From Spartobacteria bacterium (lineage in GTDB: Bacteria; Verrucomicrobiota; Verrucomicrobiia; Chthoniobacterales; UBA6821): 18,137 nt of DNA. The position numbers and the translations under genes are program-made. This document shows positions 6,742 through 13,917 of this stretch, piece after piece. The number at the start of each line of letters is the position of its first letter. Within the stretch, counting starts at the first letter, position 1. The notes under the pieces are model-generated. The model was given only the letters and a program-made list of their open reading frames with translations. It did not search any database and was not told the DNA's origin. The DNA is taken from the NCBI GenBank assembly GCA_947466005.1, contig CANIBV010000020.1, forward strand, positions 1 to 18,137, given 5' to 3'.

Positions 6742-7785
6742 TTGAAGACCTCCGCGAAGAACCTTTCCCTGACCCCAGTGTCGGCGACATCTGGCGGTGA
6801 ATCCCTTACCTTGGAATTCGAGAACGCCCGCGCCCTTCAGGCGCTCTATGGCGGGGATGAAAGTCTCCTACGCAGAATGGAGGAGCAGCTTGGGATCCGT
6901 ATCACCAGCAGGGATGGCTGGATGAAGATCGACGGACCGGCATCCTCCGTGCATCGCGCCAAAACAATCTTCAGTCAGCTCCAGAAAGTCATCTCGCTCG
7001 GGGCCGTGATCGGTCGAGGGGAGTTCCTCTTTGCTCTGAACCAGCCGGAGGCATCTGTTCAGGAAAACGGCAAGCCCTCCCCATCCCCCCTTGAGGGCCT
7101 CTATAACGAGCGGATCCAGTGCTCCCCGCGCAAGCCACCTGTCGTCCCCAAGACGGAATCGCAACGTGATTACCTCCGCACCATCGAAGAGCACGACATC
7201 ACCTTCGGGATCGGTCCGGCCGGCACCGGAAAGACCTACCTCGCCGTGGCCAAGGCCGTGGCAGCACTGAAGGCCGAAAAAGTCAGTCGCATCATCCTGA
7301 CCCGCCCAGCCGTGGAAGCGGGCGAGGCACTCGGCTTCCTCCCCGGCGAATTGCAGGAAAAGATCCTCCCCTACCTGCGCCCTCTCTACGACGCACTCCA
7401 TGACATGCTGGAGCCGGAGGAGATCCAGAGAGCCATCGAGAGGAACATCATCGAGATCGCTCCCCTAGCCTACATGCGTGGCCGCACCCTCAACAAGGCC
7501 TTCATCATTCTGGATGAGGCACAGAACACGACCACCGAGCAAATGTTCATGTTTCTCACGCGCATCGGCATGAGTTCCACGTGCGTCATCACTGGTGATC
7601 GCACTCAGATCGATCTTCCCAAGAACAAGCCAAGTGGCCTGATCGAGGCCGTGGGAGCCCTTGGCGAAACCCCCGGGATCGGATTTCACCTTTTCGGGGA
7701 GCGTGATGTGGTCCGCCATCCGCTGGTCCGCGCAATCATCGCGGCCTACAAGGAGCACCGCGGAAACCATGAAAGCCGGTTTTAA
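6742..7785 (+). CDS. phoH: PhoH family ATPase (PhoH-like protein)
   Basis: Cytoplasmic P-loop ATPase of the PhoH/PhoL group, related to the helicase domain of PhoH2 proteins and often linked to RNA metabolism and ribosome maturation. The N-terminal KH-like segment (LEFENARALQALYGG, 24-38, to about 95) is typical of bacterial PhoH-like proteins. The ATPase core contains Walker A GPAGTGKT (158-165), TRPAVEAGEALGFLPG (187-202) and Walker B IILDEAQN (255-262), then TGDRTQIDLP (284-293) and HPLVR (326-330). Length (347) is normal. The start used is TTG 6742; GTG 6778 in frame is an alternative and also precedes the conserved region. The HD-domain gene follows after 21 bases, a neighbour pairing common in bacteria. 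Confidence 0.95.
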   Translation: MKTSAKNLSLTPVSATSGGESLTLEFENARALQALYGGDESLLRRMEEQLGIRITSRDGWMKIDGPASSVHRAKTIFSQLQKVISLGAVIGRGEFLFALNQPEASVQENGKPSPSPLEGLYNERIQCSPRKPPVVPKTESQRDYLRTIEEHDITFGIGPAGTGKTYLAVAKAVAALKAEKVSRIILTRPAVEAGEALGFLPGELQEKILPYLRPLYDALHDMLEPEEIQRAIERNIIEIAPLAYMRGRTLNKAFIILDEAQNTTTEQMFMFLTRIGMSSTCVITGDRTQIDLPKNKPSGLIEAVGALGETPGIGFHLFGERDVVRHPLVRAIIAAYKEHRGNHESRF

Positions 7786-7806
7786 GCCTAGGTTCTAAAC
7801 TCCTCG

Positions 7807-9393
7807 ATGCCTTCTTTTTCCATGTTCCGATTCTTTAAAAAAAAGCGACTCGCCGCCCGGGGGATGAGCTGCGGAAAATCCCGCCGCTCCACAGATGACC
7901 GGGCAATACTCTCGGGGTTGGAGCAGAGTTCCGCGATCCGCGCTCTCATTGTCGCGGTTGCCGCTTTCGCCCTTGGATTCCTCTGCTTCACCGGAGATCC
8001 CGCGGAGCCTCTCAAACATCTTTTCTACTGTCTGGTCATTCTTGCGGTGGCTGTCATTCAGCCCGTCATCAGTGGGGAAAAATCCCTGCATGATAACTCC
8101 CGACTGGCCCTCTACCTCGCCCTGATTCTTCTCCAACTCGGCCTCGGTACCCTTCTTCAGGTGCAGTCTGCCACGGGTCATCTGGAAGCCGGCTTCCTGC
8201 CGCTCGTGATCCCTTACGCCCTCGCCCCCTTGACTCTCTCCGTCCTGCTTGGTGCCCAAGTGGGTCTCTCCTCCTGTTTGATAACGGCACTCTGGTGGTC
8301 TGTCCTGCAGGTCACTCCTGATTCAACAGCTCTCTTGTTGGCACTTAGCGGTGGACTGATTGCCGTCCTCTCAACCGCACGGGTGCGCCGCCGCTCCCGA
8401 CTGCTACGGGCGGGATTTTATTCCGGGCTCTCGATTTGGTTTCTCGCCCTGCTTTCCGGCATCATCGGCCCCATCGTCTGGGAGGCACCGCAATCGACCG
8501 ACTTGTGGGTGATTGGAATGAAGAGCTTGGCCGCTGTTGGTACAGGCATCATGACGGCCGTGCTGGTCAGCGGATCACTGCCAATGCTGGAGCAGTTCTT
8601 CGGAATCACCACGGATATCTCATGGTTGGAGTTGTCCGATCTGAACCACCCGCTCCTGCGTCGCCTAAGTCTCGAGGCCCCCGGCACCTACCATCACTCG
8701 CTGGCGATGGCGAATCTTGCCGAGGCCTGCGCAGAGAAGGTGGGAGGGAACCCGACCTTCTGCCGTGTCAGCGCCTACTTCCATGATATCGGCAAGTTGG
8801 TAAAGCCGGAGTACTTCACCGAGAACATACCCGCAGGGGATAATCCTCACGATGACCTGACACCCACGATGAGTGCCCTGGTGATCCTCTCCCATGTGAA
8901 GGAGGGAGTGGATATGGGGCTTCGCAACAAGCTTGATCGGCGAGTCATTGATTCCATTCAGCAGCATCATGGAACGACCATTGTGGAGTATTTTTATCAA
9001 CGCGCCTGCAGACAGGAGAGGGATGCGCGGGCCGGAGGCAGCCTCATGAACATCCGACCCGAGGACATTCCCAGGGTTAGTGAGGAGAGCTATCGTTATC
9101 CGGGCCCGAAGCCGCAGACGATAGAAGCTGTCATCCTGAGCCTCGCCGATGCCGCCGAGAGTGCCTCACGGAGCCTAGAGCGCCCCACTCAACAGAAACT
9201 GGACGATCTGGTGCATGATATCCTTCAGGACCGGATCAACGATGGTCAATATGATGAGGCTCCCGTGACCCTCTGCCAACTGCAGGAGATTGCCTCCACC
9301 CTAGTCTCCTGCCTGACAAGCATGCTTCACTCGAGAATCAGCTACCGGCGACGGGAGACGGATCAGGAAATTGTTGTTTCGGAAAACAGGTGA
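7807..9393 (+). CDS. 7TM-HD family membrane phosphohydrolase (PgpH/YqfF-like, short form)
   Basis: Membrane protein with a cytoplasmic HD phosphohydrolase domain, related to PgpH (YqfF), a cyclic-di-AMP phosphodiesterase in Firmicutes. About seven hydrophobic segments span residues 45-260. The HD domain has TYHHSLAM (294-301), the HD pair in YFHDIGK (324-330, H326/D327), LSHVKEG (361-367), QQHHGT (385-390) and SLADAAE (445-451), which fits a metal-binding HD site. The protein is 528 residues, clearly shorter than canonical PgpH (over 700), because the large extracytoplasmic 7TMR-HDED sensor region is missing. The usual downstream ybeY is not here; actP-type genes follow instead. Substrate is inferred. 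Near the start is a run of eight A (7837-7844). Confidence 0.88.
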   Translation: MPSFSMFRFFKKKRLAARGMSCGKSRRSTDDRAILSGLEQSSAIRALIVAVAAFALGFLCFTGDPAEPLKHLFYCLVILAVAVIQPVISGEKSLHDNSRLALYLALILLQLGLGTLLQVQSATGHLEAGFLPLVIPYALAPLTLSVLLGAQVGLSSCLITALWWSVLQVTPDSTALLLALSGGLIAVLSTARVRRRSRLLRAGFYSGLSIWFLALLSGIIGPIVWEAPQSTDLWVIGMKSLAAVGTGIMTAVLVSGSLPMLEQFFGITTDISWLELSDLNHPLLRRLSLEAPGTYHHSLAMANLAEACAEKVGGNPTFCRVSAYFHDIGKLVKPEYFTENIPAGDNPHDDLTPTMSALVILSHVKEGVDMGLRNKLDRRVIDSIQQHHGTTIVEYFYQRACRQERDARAGGSLMNIRPEDIPRVSEESYRYPGPKPQTIEAVILSLADAAESASRSLERPTQQKLDDLVHDILQDRINDGQYDEAPVTLCQLQEIASTLVSCLTSMLHSRISYRRRETDQEIVVSENR

Positions 9394-9472
9394 TCCGGCA
9401 GGGGGAAGAGACGGTCGGTGGCGACCAAAATGTTGACCGGAACCGATTTTTCCTTGGTCATGCGCCGCGAAT

Positions 9473-9494
9473 GGGAGCATAAGATGCTGCTCCC
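9473..9494 (+). promoter_or_regulatory. Hairpin just upstream of the DUF485 gene
   Basis: GGGAGCA (9473-9479) pairs with TGCTCCC (9488-9494) around an eight-base loop, ending 11 bases before the ATG at 9506. No T-tract follows, so it is not a good intrinsic terminator. An outer pair, GACCAA (9423-9428) with TTGGTC (9454-9459), suggests further structure in this 112-base gap. It may affect expression of the DUF485/ActP pair; function is not shown. Confidence 0.25.
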
Positions 9495-9505
9495 GAGCAT
9501 TCACC

Positions 9506-9931
9506 ATGAGTTCCCCCGATTCCGATATTCAGGATCTGACGCCCATATCGGCTTCCCCGACAGACGTGGCCCCGTTGGGGCATCCCTACCCGAAACCCCT
9601 CCATGAGCGGACCGCCGCGGAGGAAGTCGGCGGCATGGATTGGGCAGCCATCGAGGCCGACCCTGGGTTTGCCGCGCTTCTCCGCTCAAAGGCGTCTTTC
9701 GTGGTGCCGGCGACGGCTTTCTTCATGATTTATTATTTCCTCTTGCCGATCGGTGTCGGTTGGTTTCCCAAACTGATGGAGACTCCCGTTTGGGGGGTGC
9801 TAAATGTGGCTTACCTTTTTGCCCTTTCACAATTTCTGATGGCCTGGATCCTCGCCTTCCTCTACATCGGCGTCGCCGCGGGGTGGGACCGAGATGCCGC
9901 CCGCTTGATCGCCAAATTCCGCACGAGGTAA
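9506..9931 (+). CDS. DUF485 membrane protein (YjcH-like), partner of the acetate symporter
   Basis: Small inner-membrane protein of 141 residues with the DUF485 core: DWAAIEADPGFAALLRSKAS (45-64) followed by two membrane helices (about 66-85 and 100-126) and a WDRDAARLIAKF end. Genes of this family are regularly found directly before actP-type sodium:solute symporters, as here, with a four-base gap, so the two products probably act together. E. coli YjcH is about 104 residues; the excess is a 44-residue Pro/Ser/Thr-rich N-terminus with no recognised motif. A later ATG, codon 44 (MDWAAIEAD), would remove that extension and give a family-like length, so the start is not settled. Confidence 0.9.
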   Translation: MSSPDSDIQDLTPISASPTDVAPLGHPYPKPLHERTAAEEVGGMDWAAIEADPGFAALLRSKASFVVPATAFFMIYYFLLPIGVGWFPKLMETPVWGVLNVAYLFALSQFLMAWILAFLYIGVAAGWDRDAARLIAKFRTR

Positions 9932-9935
9932 TCCC

Positions 9936-11510
9936 ATGATCCTTACCGCCACCCCCGCCCCCGTAAGCCACACGGCTCTTTGGATGTTCTTGGGATTTGT
10001 CTTCGCGACCCTTCTCATCACCTACTTCAGCGCCCGCAAGTCATCGGGTGCCAGCGCCTATTTCGCGGCCGGTCGCCGCATTACCGGATGGCAGAACGGA
10101 CTGGCCGTCGCGGGCGACTACATGAGTGCCGCCAGTTTTCTGGGGATCACGGGAATGATCGCCTTCAATGGCTACGATGGATTCATGTATTCCGTTGGCT
10201 TCCTGGTGGCCTATCTCACGGTACTCTTCATCGTGGCCGAACCGCTGCGCAACGCCGGCAAGTACACCATGGCCGACCTGCTGGCCTACCGCCTCAGCCC
10301 CCGTCCAGTCCGCGCCGCGGCCTCGTTGAGCACCCTCACCGTCTCTCTGTTATACATGATCGCCCAGATGGTCGGGGCAGGCACTTTGGTTCGCCAGCTT
10401 CTACCGGGCGTAACCTTCGAGGTGGCCGTCGTCGGGGTCGGTATCCTGATGGTCGTCTACGTTGTATTCGGCGGCATGCTCGCCACCACCTGGGTGCAGA
10501 TCGTCAAGGCCGTGCTTCTCATGAGCGGGAGCATCTTCCTGAGCATCCTGGTGCTCAAACGCTTCGACTTCGACCTCGGGAAGTTCTTTTCATCGCTCAC
10601 GACGATCACGTCGACCGGAGTCGACGGAGGGAAAGTCGTCCGCAACTTCCTGACTCCCGGCCTTCTGTTCAAAAACCCCTGGGATCAGCTTTCCCTGGGC
10701 ATGGCTCTCATCTTCGGGACCGCCGGATTACCCCATATCCTGATCCGTTTCTACACCGTGCCCGACGCCAGGACCGCGCGCACCAGCGTTGTTTGGGCGA
10801 TGGTGATCATCGGGTTCTTCTACATCATGACCACCTTCTTCGGTTTCGGGGCGGCCAGCATTCTCGGACCCGACTACCTCAAGGGACACGGCGGCACCAA
10901 TATGGCCGCTCCCGAGCTTGCCCGGACACTTGGAGGGGAAGTCTTCTTCGCGTTCATTAGCGCCGTTGCCTTCGCGACCATCCTGGCGGTGGTCGCCGGC
11001 CTGACCATCAGTGCTAGCACCAGCTTTGCCCATGATTTTTTCACCAATGTGATCCGTCACGGGAAGGATCACCTGCCCGGCGAGGAGGTTCGGGTTGCGC
11101 GGGTCACTGCAATCGTTGTCGGAGCGTTGGCCATCGGCCTCGCGATCCTGATCGGGCCCGCCGTTAACGTGGCATTCCTTGTCGGCCTCGCCTTCGCCGT
11201 GGCGGCGAGCGCCAATCTTCCCGTGATTGTCCTCTCGATCTTCTGGAAGCGTTTCACCACCGCGGGAGCCGTTGCGGGACTTCTGGTCGGACTCCTCTCC
11301 AGCATTCTCCTGATCGCCGTCGGACCCGACTTCATGAAGGATCCGCTCTTCCCGCTCAAAAACCCCGCCATCATCAGCATCCCCATGGGCTTCCTGGGGG
11401 CGATCATCGGATCCCTCTTCGCAAGGGAACGCACCGCGGAAGCGCTCTATCCCGAGTTGGTTGTCCGTGCCAACACGGGTCTCGGTGCCGAACGGGCCAC
11501 GGAGCACTGA
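9936..11510 (+). CDS. actP: Sodium:solute symporter, cation/acetate permease ActP type
   Basis: Inner-membrane symporter of the SSS family, 524 residues (E. coli ActP 549), with about 13 hydrophobic helices. Characteristic ActP sequence is seen at GRRITGWQNGLAVAGDYMSA (46-65) with SFLG after it, and at AEPLRNAGKYTMADLL (101-116). The gene follows the DUF485 gene by four bases, the arrangement of yjcH-actP. It likely imports acetate or another small monocarboxylate with a cation. Acetyl-CoA synthetase, often encoded nearby, is not in the window, so the exact substrate is inferred. No frame damage is seen. A weak hairpin follows the stop. Confidence 0.92.
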   Translation: MILTATPAPVSHTALWMFLGFVFATLLITYFSARKSSGASAYFAAGRRITGWQNGLAVAGDYMSAASFLGITGMIAFNGYDGFMYSVGFLVAYLTVLFIVAEPLRNAGKYTMADLLAYRLSPRPVRAAASLSTLTVSLLYMIAQMVGAGTLVRQLLPGVTFEVAVVGVGILMVVYVVFGGMLATTWVQIVKAVLLMSGSIFLSILVLKRFDFDLGKFFSSLTTITSTGVDGGKVVRNFLTPGLLFKNPWDQLSLGMALIFGTAGLPHILIRFYTVPDARTARTSVVWAMVIIGFFYIMTTFFGFGAASILGPDYLKGHGGTNMAAPELARTLGGEVFFAFISAVAFATILAVVAGLTISASTSFAHDFFTNVIRHGKDHLPGEEVRVARVTAIVVGALAIGLAILIGPAVNVAFLVGLAFAVAASANLPVIVLSIFWKRFTTAGAVAGLLVGLLSSILLIAVGPDFMKDPLFPLKNPAIISIPMGFLGAIIGSLFARERTAEALYPELVVRANTGLGAERATEH

Positions 11511-11546
11511 GAGAGTCGGTCTTGTGCCGTCACCCCTTTATACCAT

Positions 11547-11568
11547 CTCCACTCTTATTCCGGTGGAG
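11547..11568. terminator. Possible bidirectional terminator between convergent genes
   Basis: CTCCAC (11547-11552) pairs with GTGGAG (11563-11568) around a ten-base loop; outer CCA/TGG (11543-11545/11574-11576) could extend it. It lies between the stops of actP and the convergent M42 peptidase gene. T-tracts are weak on both sides, so this is a modest candidate. Confidence 0.3.
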
Positions 11569-11617
11569 TCAGCTGGTTCTTTCGGCGACGGGCGTTGTTG
11601 TCATCCCTCGGGTTATC

Positions 11618-12721
11618 TTACAGCTTGACCCCGAAGCGCTCCCCTTTTTTTGCCGAGATGGCGAAGGCGGCTAGGAGTTCCGCGGTCTCCTCCAGATCGG
11701 AATACTGGATCATCTCGACAGGAGAGTGCATGTAGCGGTTGGGCACGCCGATGGAGACGGTGGGAATGCCCCCCTTCTGCTTGAAGATGGCGTCGGCATC
11801 CGTTCCTGTCCAGCGGGGGTTCACCTCCACCTGCAGGGCGATGCCGGCCTTCTTTCCGACCTCGCGGAGACGCTCGTTCACCACGGGATGGTTCACGCTC
11901 CCGAGGCTCAGGACCGGCCCCTTTCCCATGAGGACTTCGCCATGCTTGGCTTTGGAGCAGTTGGGGATGTCCGTGGCGTGGGTGACGTCGACGACGAGAG
12001 CCACATCCGGATGGACCCGGTAACCGGCCATCGAGGCCCCGTAGAGCCCGTTCTCCTCCTGGATGGTGGAGACGGCGACGAGCTTGGCCTTGAGCTTTTC
12101 CTTTTTGAGCGAAGCCAGACGGAGACCTTCTGCTGCTGCCCAGGCACCGATCCGGTTGTCGCAGCCACGGGCGGCAAAGCGGCCTCCGGCAAGCTCCTGA
12201 AACTCCGCCGAATAGGTTACGGCATCACCGATCCCAACGAGTTTCTCGGCCTCCTTGCGGGAGGAGACACCGATATCGATATGCATCGTGTGGATCTCGG
12301 GGACCTTGTTGCGGTCATCAGGCTCTTGCATGTGAATCGCGAGCAGTCCGGTGACGCCCGGGACGGGCCCTTTGGCTCCATGGACTGTCATCCTCTGGCC
12401 GCGGATGAGAGTCCGGTCGACGCCTCCGATCCCTTTGAAGGAGAGGAATCCCTCCTCGGAGATATGGGAGACCATCAAGCCGAGCTCATCGACATGGCCA
12501 CTGATCAGGATGGTTGGGTTTCCATCTCCACCCGCAGGATTGAGGGTGGCGTAGGCATTCCCGTAGGAGTCGATCTCCACAGAATCGGCGAACTGACTCA
12601 CGTAATCGACCCAGACCTTCTGTCCTCGCGTCTCGAAGCCCGAAGGGGAGGGGGTGTTGAGCAGTGTTTTGAGGAATTCGCAGGGTGTGTTTTTGACGTT
12701 ATTGGAAGAGGAGGGCTTCAT
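11618..12721 (-). CDS. M42 family metallo-aminopeptidase (glutamyl aminopeptidase/endoglucanase-M type)
   Basis: Cytoplasmic dinuclear-metal aminopeptidase that trims N-terminal residues from peptides, normally as a dodecameric tetrahedral shell (family knowledge). All expected metal ligands and catalytic residues are visible in the 367-residue protein: GHVDELG (75-81, H76 and D78), CDNRIGAW (187-194, bridging D188), QEENGLYGA (221-229, general base E222 and ligand E223), DVTHA (245-249, D245) and RYMHSPVE (329-336, H332). The frame is open to 12859, but that extension runs through a 7-bp repeat array, so ATG 12721 (MKPSSSN) is taken as the start. The gene is divergent from purS; the shared upstream region holds inverted heptamer arrays. 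Confidence 0.93.
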   Translation of the reverse strand: MKPSSSNNVKNTPCEFLKTLLNTPSPSGFETRGQKVWVDYVSQFADSVEIDSYGNAYATLNPAGGDGNPTILISGHVDELGLMVSHISEEGFLSFKGIGGVDRTLIRGQRMTVHGAKGPVPGVTGLLAIHMQEPDDRNKVPEIHTMHIDIGVSSRKEAEKLVGIGDAVTYSAEFQELAGGRFAARGCDNRIGAWAAAEGLRLASLKKEKLKAKLVAVSTIQEENGLYGASMAGYRVHPDVALVVDVTHATDIPNCSKAKHGEVLMGKGPVLSLGSVNHPVVNERLREVGKKAGIALQVEVNPRWTGTDADAIFKQKGGIPTVSIGVPNRYMHSPVEMIQYSDLEETAELLAAFAISAKKGERFGVKL

Positions 12722-12728
12722 GTGGAAA

Positions 12729-12756
12729 GGATGAAGGATGAGGGATGAATTATGAA
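12729..12756 (+). repeat. Heptamer tandem array, left arm of an inverted pair
   Basis: Four 7-bp units, GGATGAA, GGATGAG, GGATGAA, TTATGAA, lie just upstream of the M42 peptidase start. Bases 12731-12750 are the reverse complement of 12854-12873 with 19 of 20 matches. On the minus strand the array translates as His/Ser/Leu/Ile-rich sequence in the spurious upstream extension of the peptidase frame. Confidence 0.75.
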
Positions 12757-12854
12757 GAGGGAAAAGCGTTTTTTGGATTTTCACCCGCCACCTTAGAATC
12801 CAGCCCTCATTCATTCGTGTTGTTTTCAAATGAACTCGGCATTTCTTTGCCTGA

Positions 12855-12882
12855 TTCATCCCTCATCCCTCATAATTCATAT
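12855..12882 (-). repeat. Heptamer tandem array, right arm of an inverted pair
   Basis: Four 7-bp units, TTCATCC, CTCATCC, CTCATAA, TTCATAT, opposite in orientation to the array at 12729-12756 and separated from it by about 100 bases. It lies 46 bases before the purS start. The two arms could form a long stem in DNA or in a read-through transcript. Confidence 0.75.
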
Positions 12883-12928
12883 TTTTCATCTTGTCCCTCC
12901 GCCTCTTAAGCCCGATTTTCCAATCTTT

Positions 12929-13171
12929 ATGAAAGCTGTCGTCACCGTCATGCCGAAACCCGCCATTCTCGATCCAGCTGGCGTTGCCACTGCTCGCGCC
13001 ATGGAGCACCTCGGCCTCAAGGGAGTTCATTCCGTACGTATTGGCAAATCAATCGAGATCGAGATCGATGGAGCCGATCCATCCAGCCTTACCGAGCAAC
13101 TTCACGAGATCTGCCACGACCTCCTCTCCAATCCGGTGGTCGAGGATTACAAGCTCGAGATCCTTTCCTGA
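12929..13171 (+). CDS. purS: Phosphoribosylformylglycinamidine synthase subunit PurS
   Basis: Small 80-residue subunit that bridges PurQ and PurL in the FGAM synthase complex of de novo purine synthesis. The sequence follows the PurS pattern closely: MKAVVTVMPKPAILDPAG at the start, a central GVHSVRIGKSIEIEIDG (35-51), and a helix ending in LLSNPVVEDYKLEIL. ATG 12929 is chosen over the frame from 12830, because the extra residues come from the repeat array and family members begin at this Met. It is the first gene of the purSQL operon, 25 bases before purQ. Confidence 0.96.
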   Translation: MKAVVTVMPKPAILDPAGVATARAMEHLGLKGVHSVRIGKSIEIEIDGADPSSLTEQLHEICHDLLSNPVVEDYKLEILS

Positions 13172-13196
13172 CGTGTCGGACGCCCTTTCCACGGTG

Positions 13197-13904
13197 ATGA
13201 AAGTCGCCGTCATCCAGTTCCCAGGGTCAAATTGCGACACCGACTGTCAGGCCGCCCTGCTATTCTTCCCCGGCGTTACCGCCGAGATCGTCTGGCACAA
13301 GGAAACCTCTCTGGCTGGATACGATGTCATCGTCCTTCCCGGAGGCTTTTCCTACGGCGATTACCTGCGCTGCGGCTCGATCGCACGCTTCTCGCCGATC
13401 ATGGCGGCCGTCCGCCTCGCCGCATCGACCGGGGTGCTGGTGCTCGGCATCTGCAACGGATTCCAGATCCTCTGCGAGGCAGGGCTCCTGCCCGGCACCC
13501 TGATGCGCAACCGGGATCTGCTCTTCCGCTGCGAGACTCTCCATCTCCGTGTGGAAAACAACGATTCCCCCTTCACTTCCGTGCTCCATCAGGGGCAGGT
13601 GCTGGAGATCCCGATCGCGCACGGCGAGGGAAGATACTTCGCCGATGCCGAGACTTTACAGGCCCTCAAGGCCAACAACCAGGTACTCGTCCGCTATTGC
13701 GATGCCTCGGGGAATGTCTCTGCGGCAGCCAATCCCAACGGCTCACTGGAAAACATCGCCGGCATCTGTAGCCACGGACGCAATGTCTTCGGGCTCATGC
13801 CCCACCCCGAGCGTGTCTGCGACCTGATCCTCGGCGGCACCGATGGCCGCGGTATCTTCCAGTCGATGATCGACTGGATGGCCGCCCACAAATCCAACAA
13901 CTGA
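13197..13904 (+). CDS. purQ: Phosphoribosylformylglycinamidine synthase glutaminase subunit PurQ
   Basis: Class I glutamine amidotransferase that supplies ammonia to PurL. In 235 residues it has the PurQ opening MKVAVIQFPGSNCD, the oxyanion segment LPGGFSYGDYLRCG (47-60), the nucleophile C86 in GICNGFQIL, and the H203/E205 pair in MPHPER, so the triad is complete. ATG 13197 is selected because the family starts here; an in-frame GTG at 13173, two bases after the purS stop, would add eight residues. purL follows after 13 bases. Confidence 0.97.
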   Translation: MKVAVIQFPGSNCDTDCQAALLFFPGVTAEIVWHKETSLAGYDVIVLPGGFSYGDYLRCGSIARFSPIMAAVRLAASTGVLVLGICNGFQILCEAGLLPGTLMRNRDLLFRCETLHLRVENNDSPFTSVLHQGQVLEIPIAHGEGRYFADAETLQALKANNQVLVRYCDASGNVSAAANPNGSLENIAGICSHGRNVFGLMPHPERVCDLILGGTDGRGIFQSMIDWMAAHKSNN

Positions 13905-13917
13905 TTTTTTTCCGAAC

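Noticed and set aside
9418..9606. GTG-started 62-residue ORF across the gap before the DUF485 gene
   Set aside because: It overlaps the DUF485 start in another frame, has no family features, and covers the hairpin region.
10728..11507. Minus-strand 259-residue ORF inside actP
   Set aside because: Extremely charged, domain-free shadow of a conserved transporter gene.
11726..12748. Plus-strand 340-residue ORF opposite the M42 peptidase
   Set aside because: The minus strand carries a complete peptidase with all metal ligands; the plus-strand product is Gly/Asp/His-rich with no recognisable motif.
12729..12882. Possible CRISPR array
   Set aside because: Units are only 7 bp with no spacers between them, and arms are in opposite orientation; these are simple heptamer tandem repeats.
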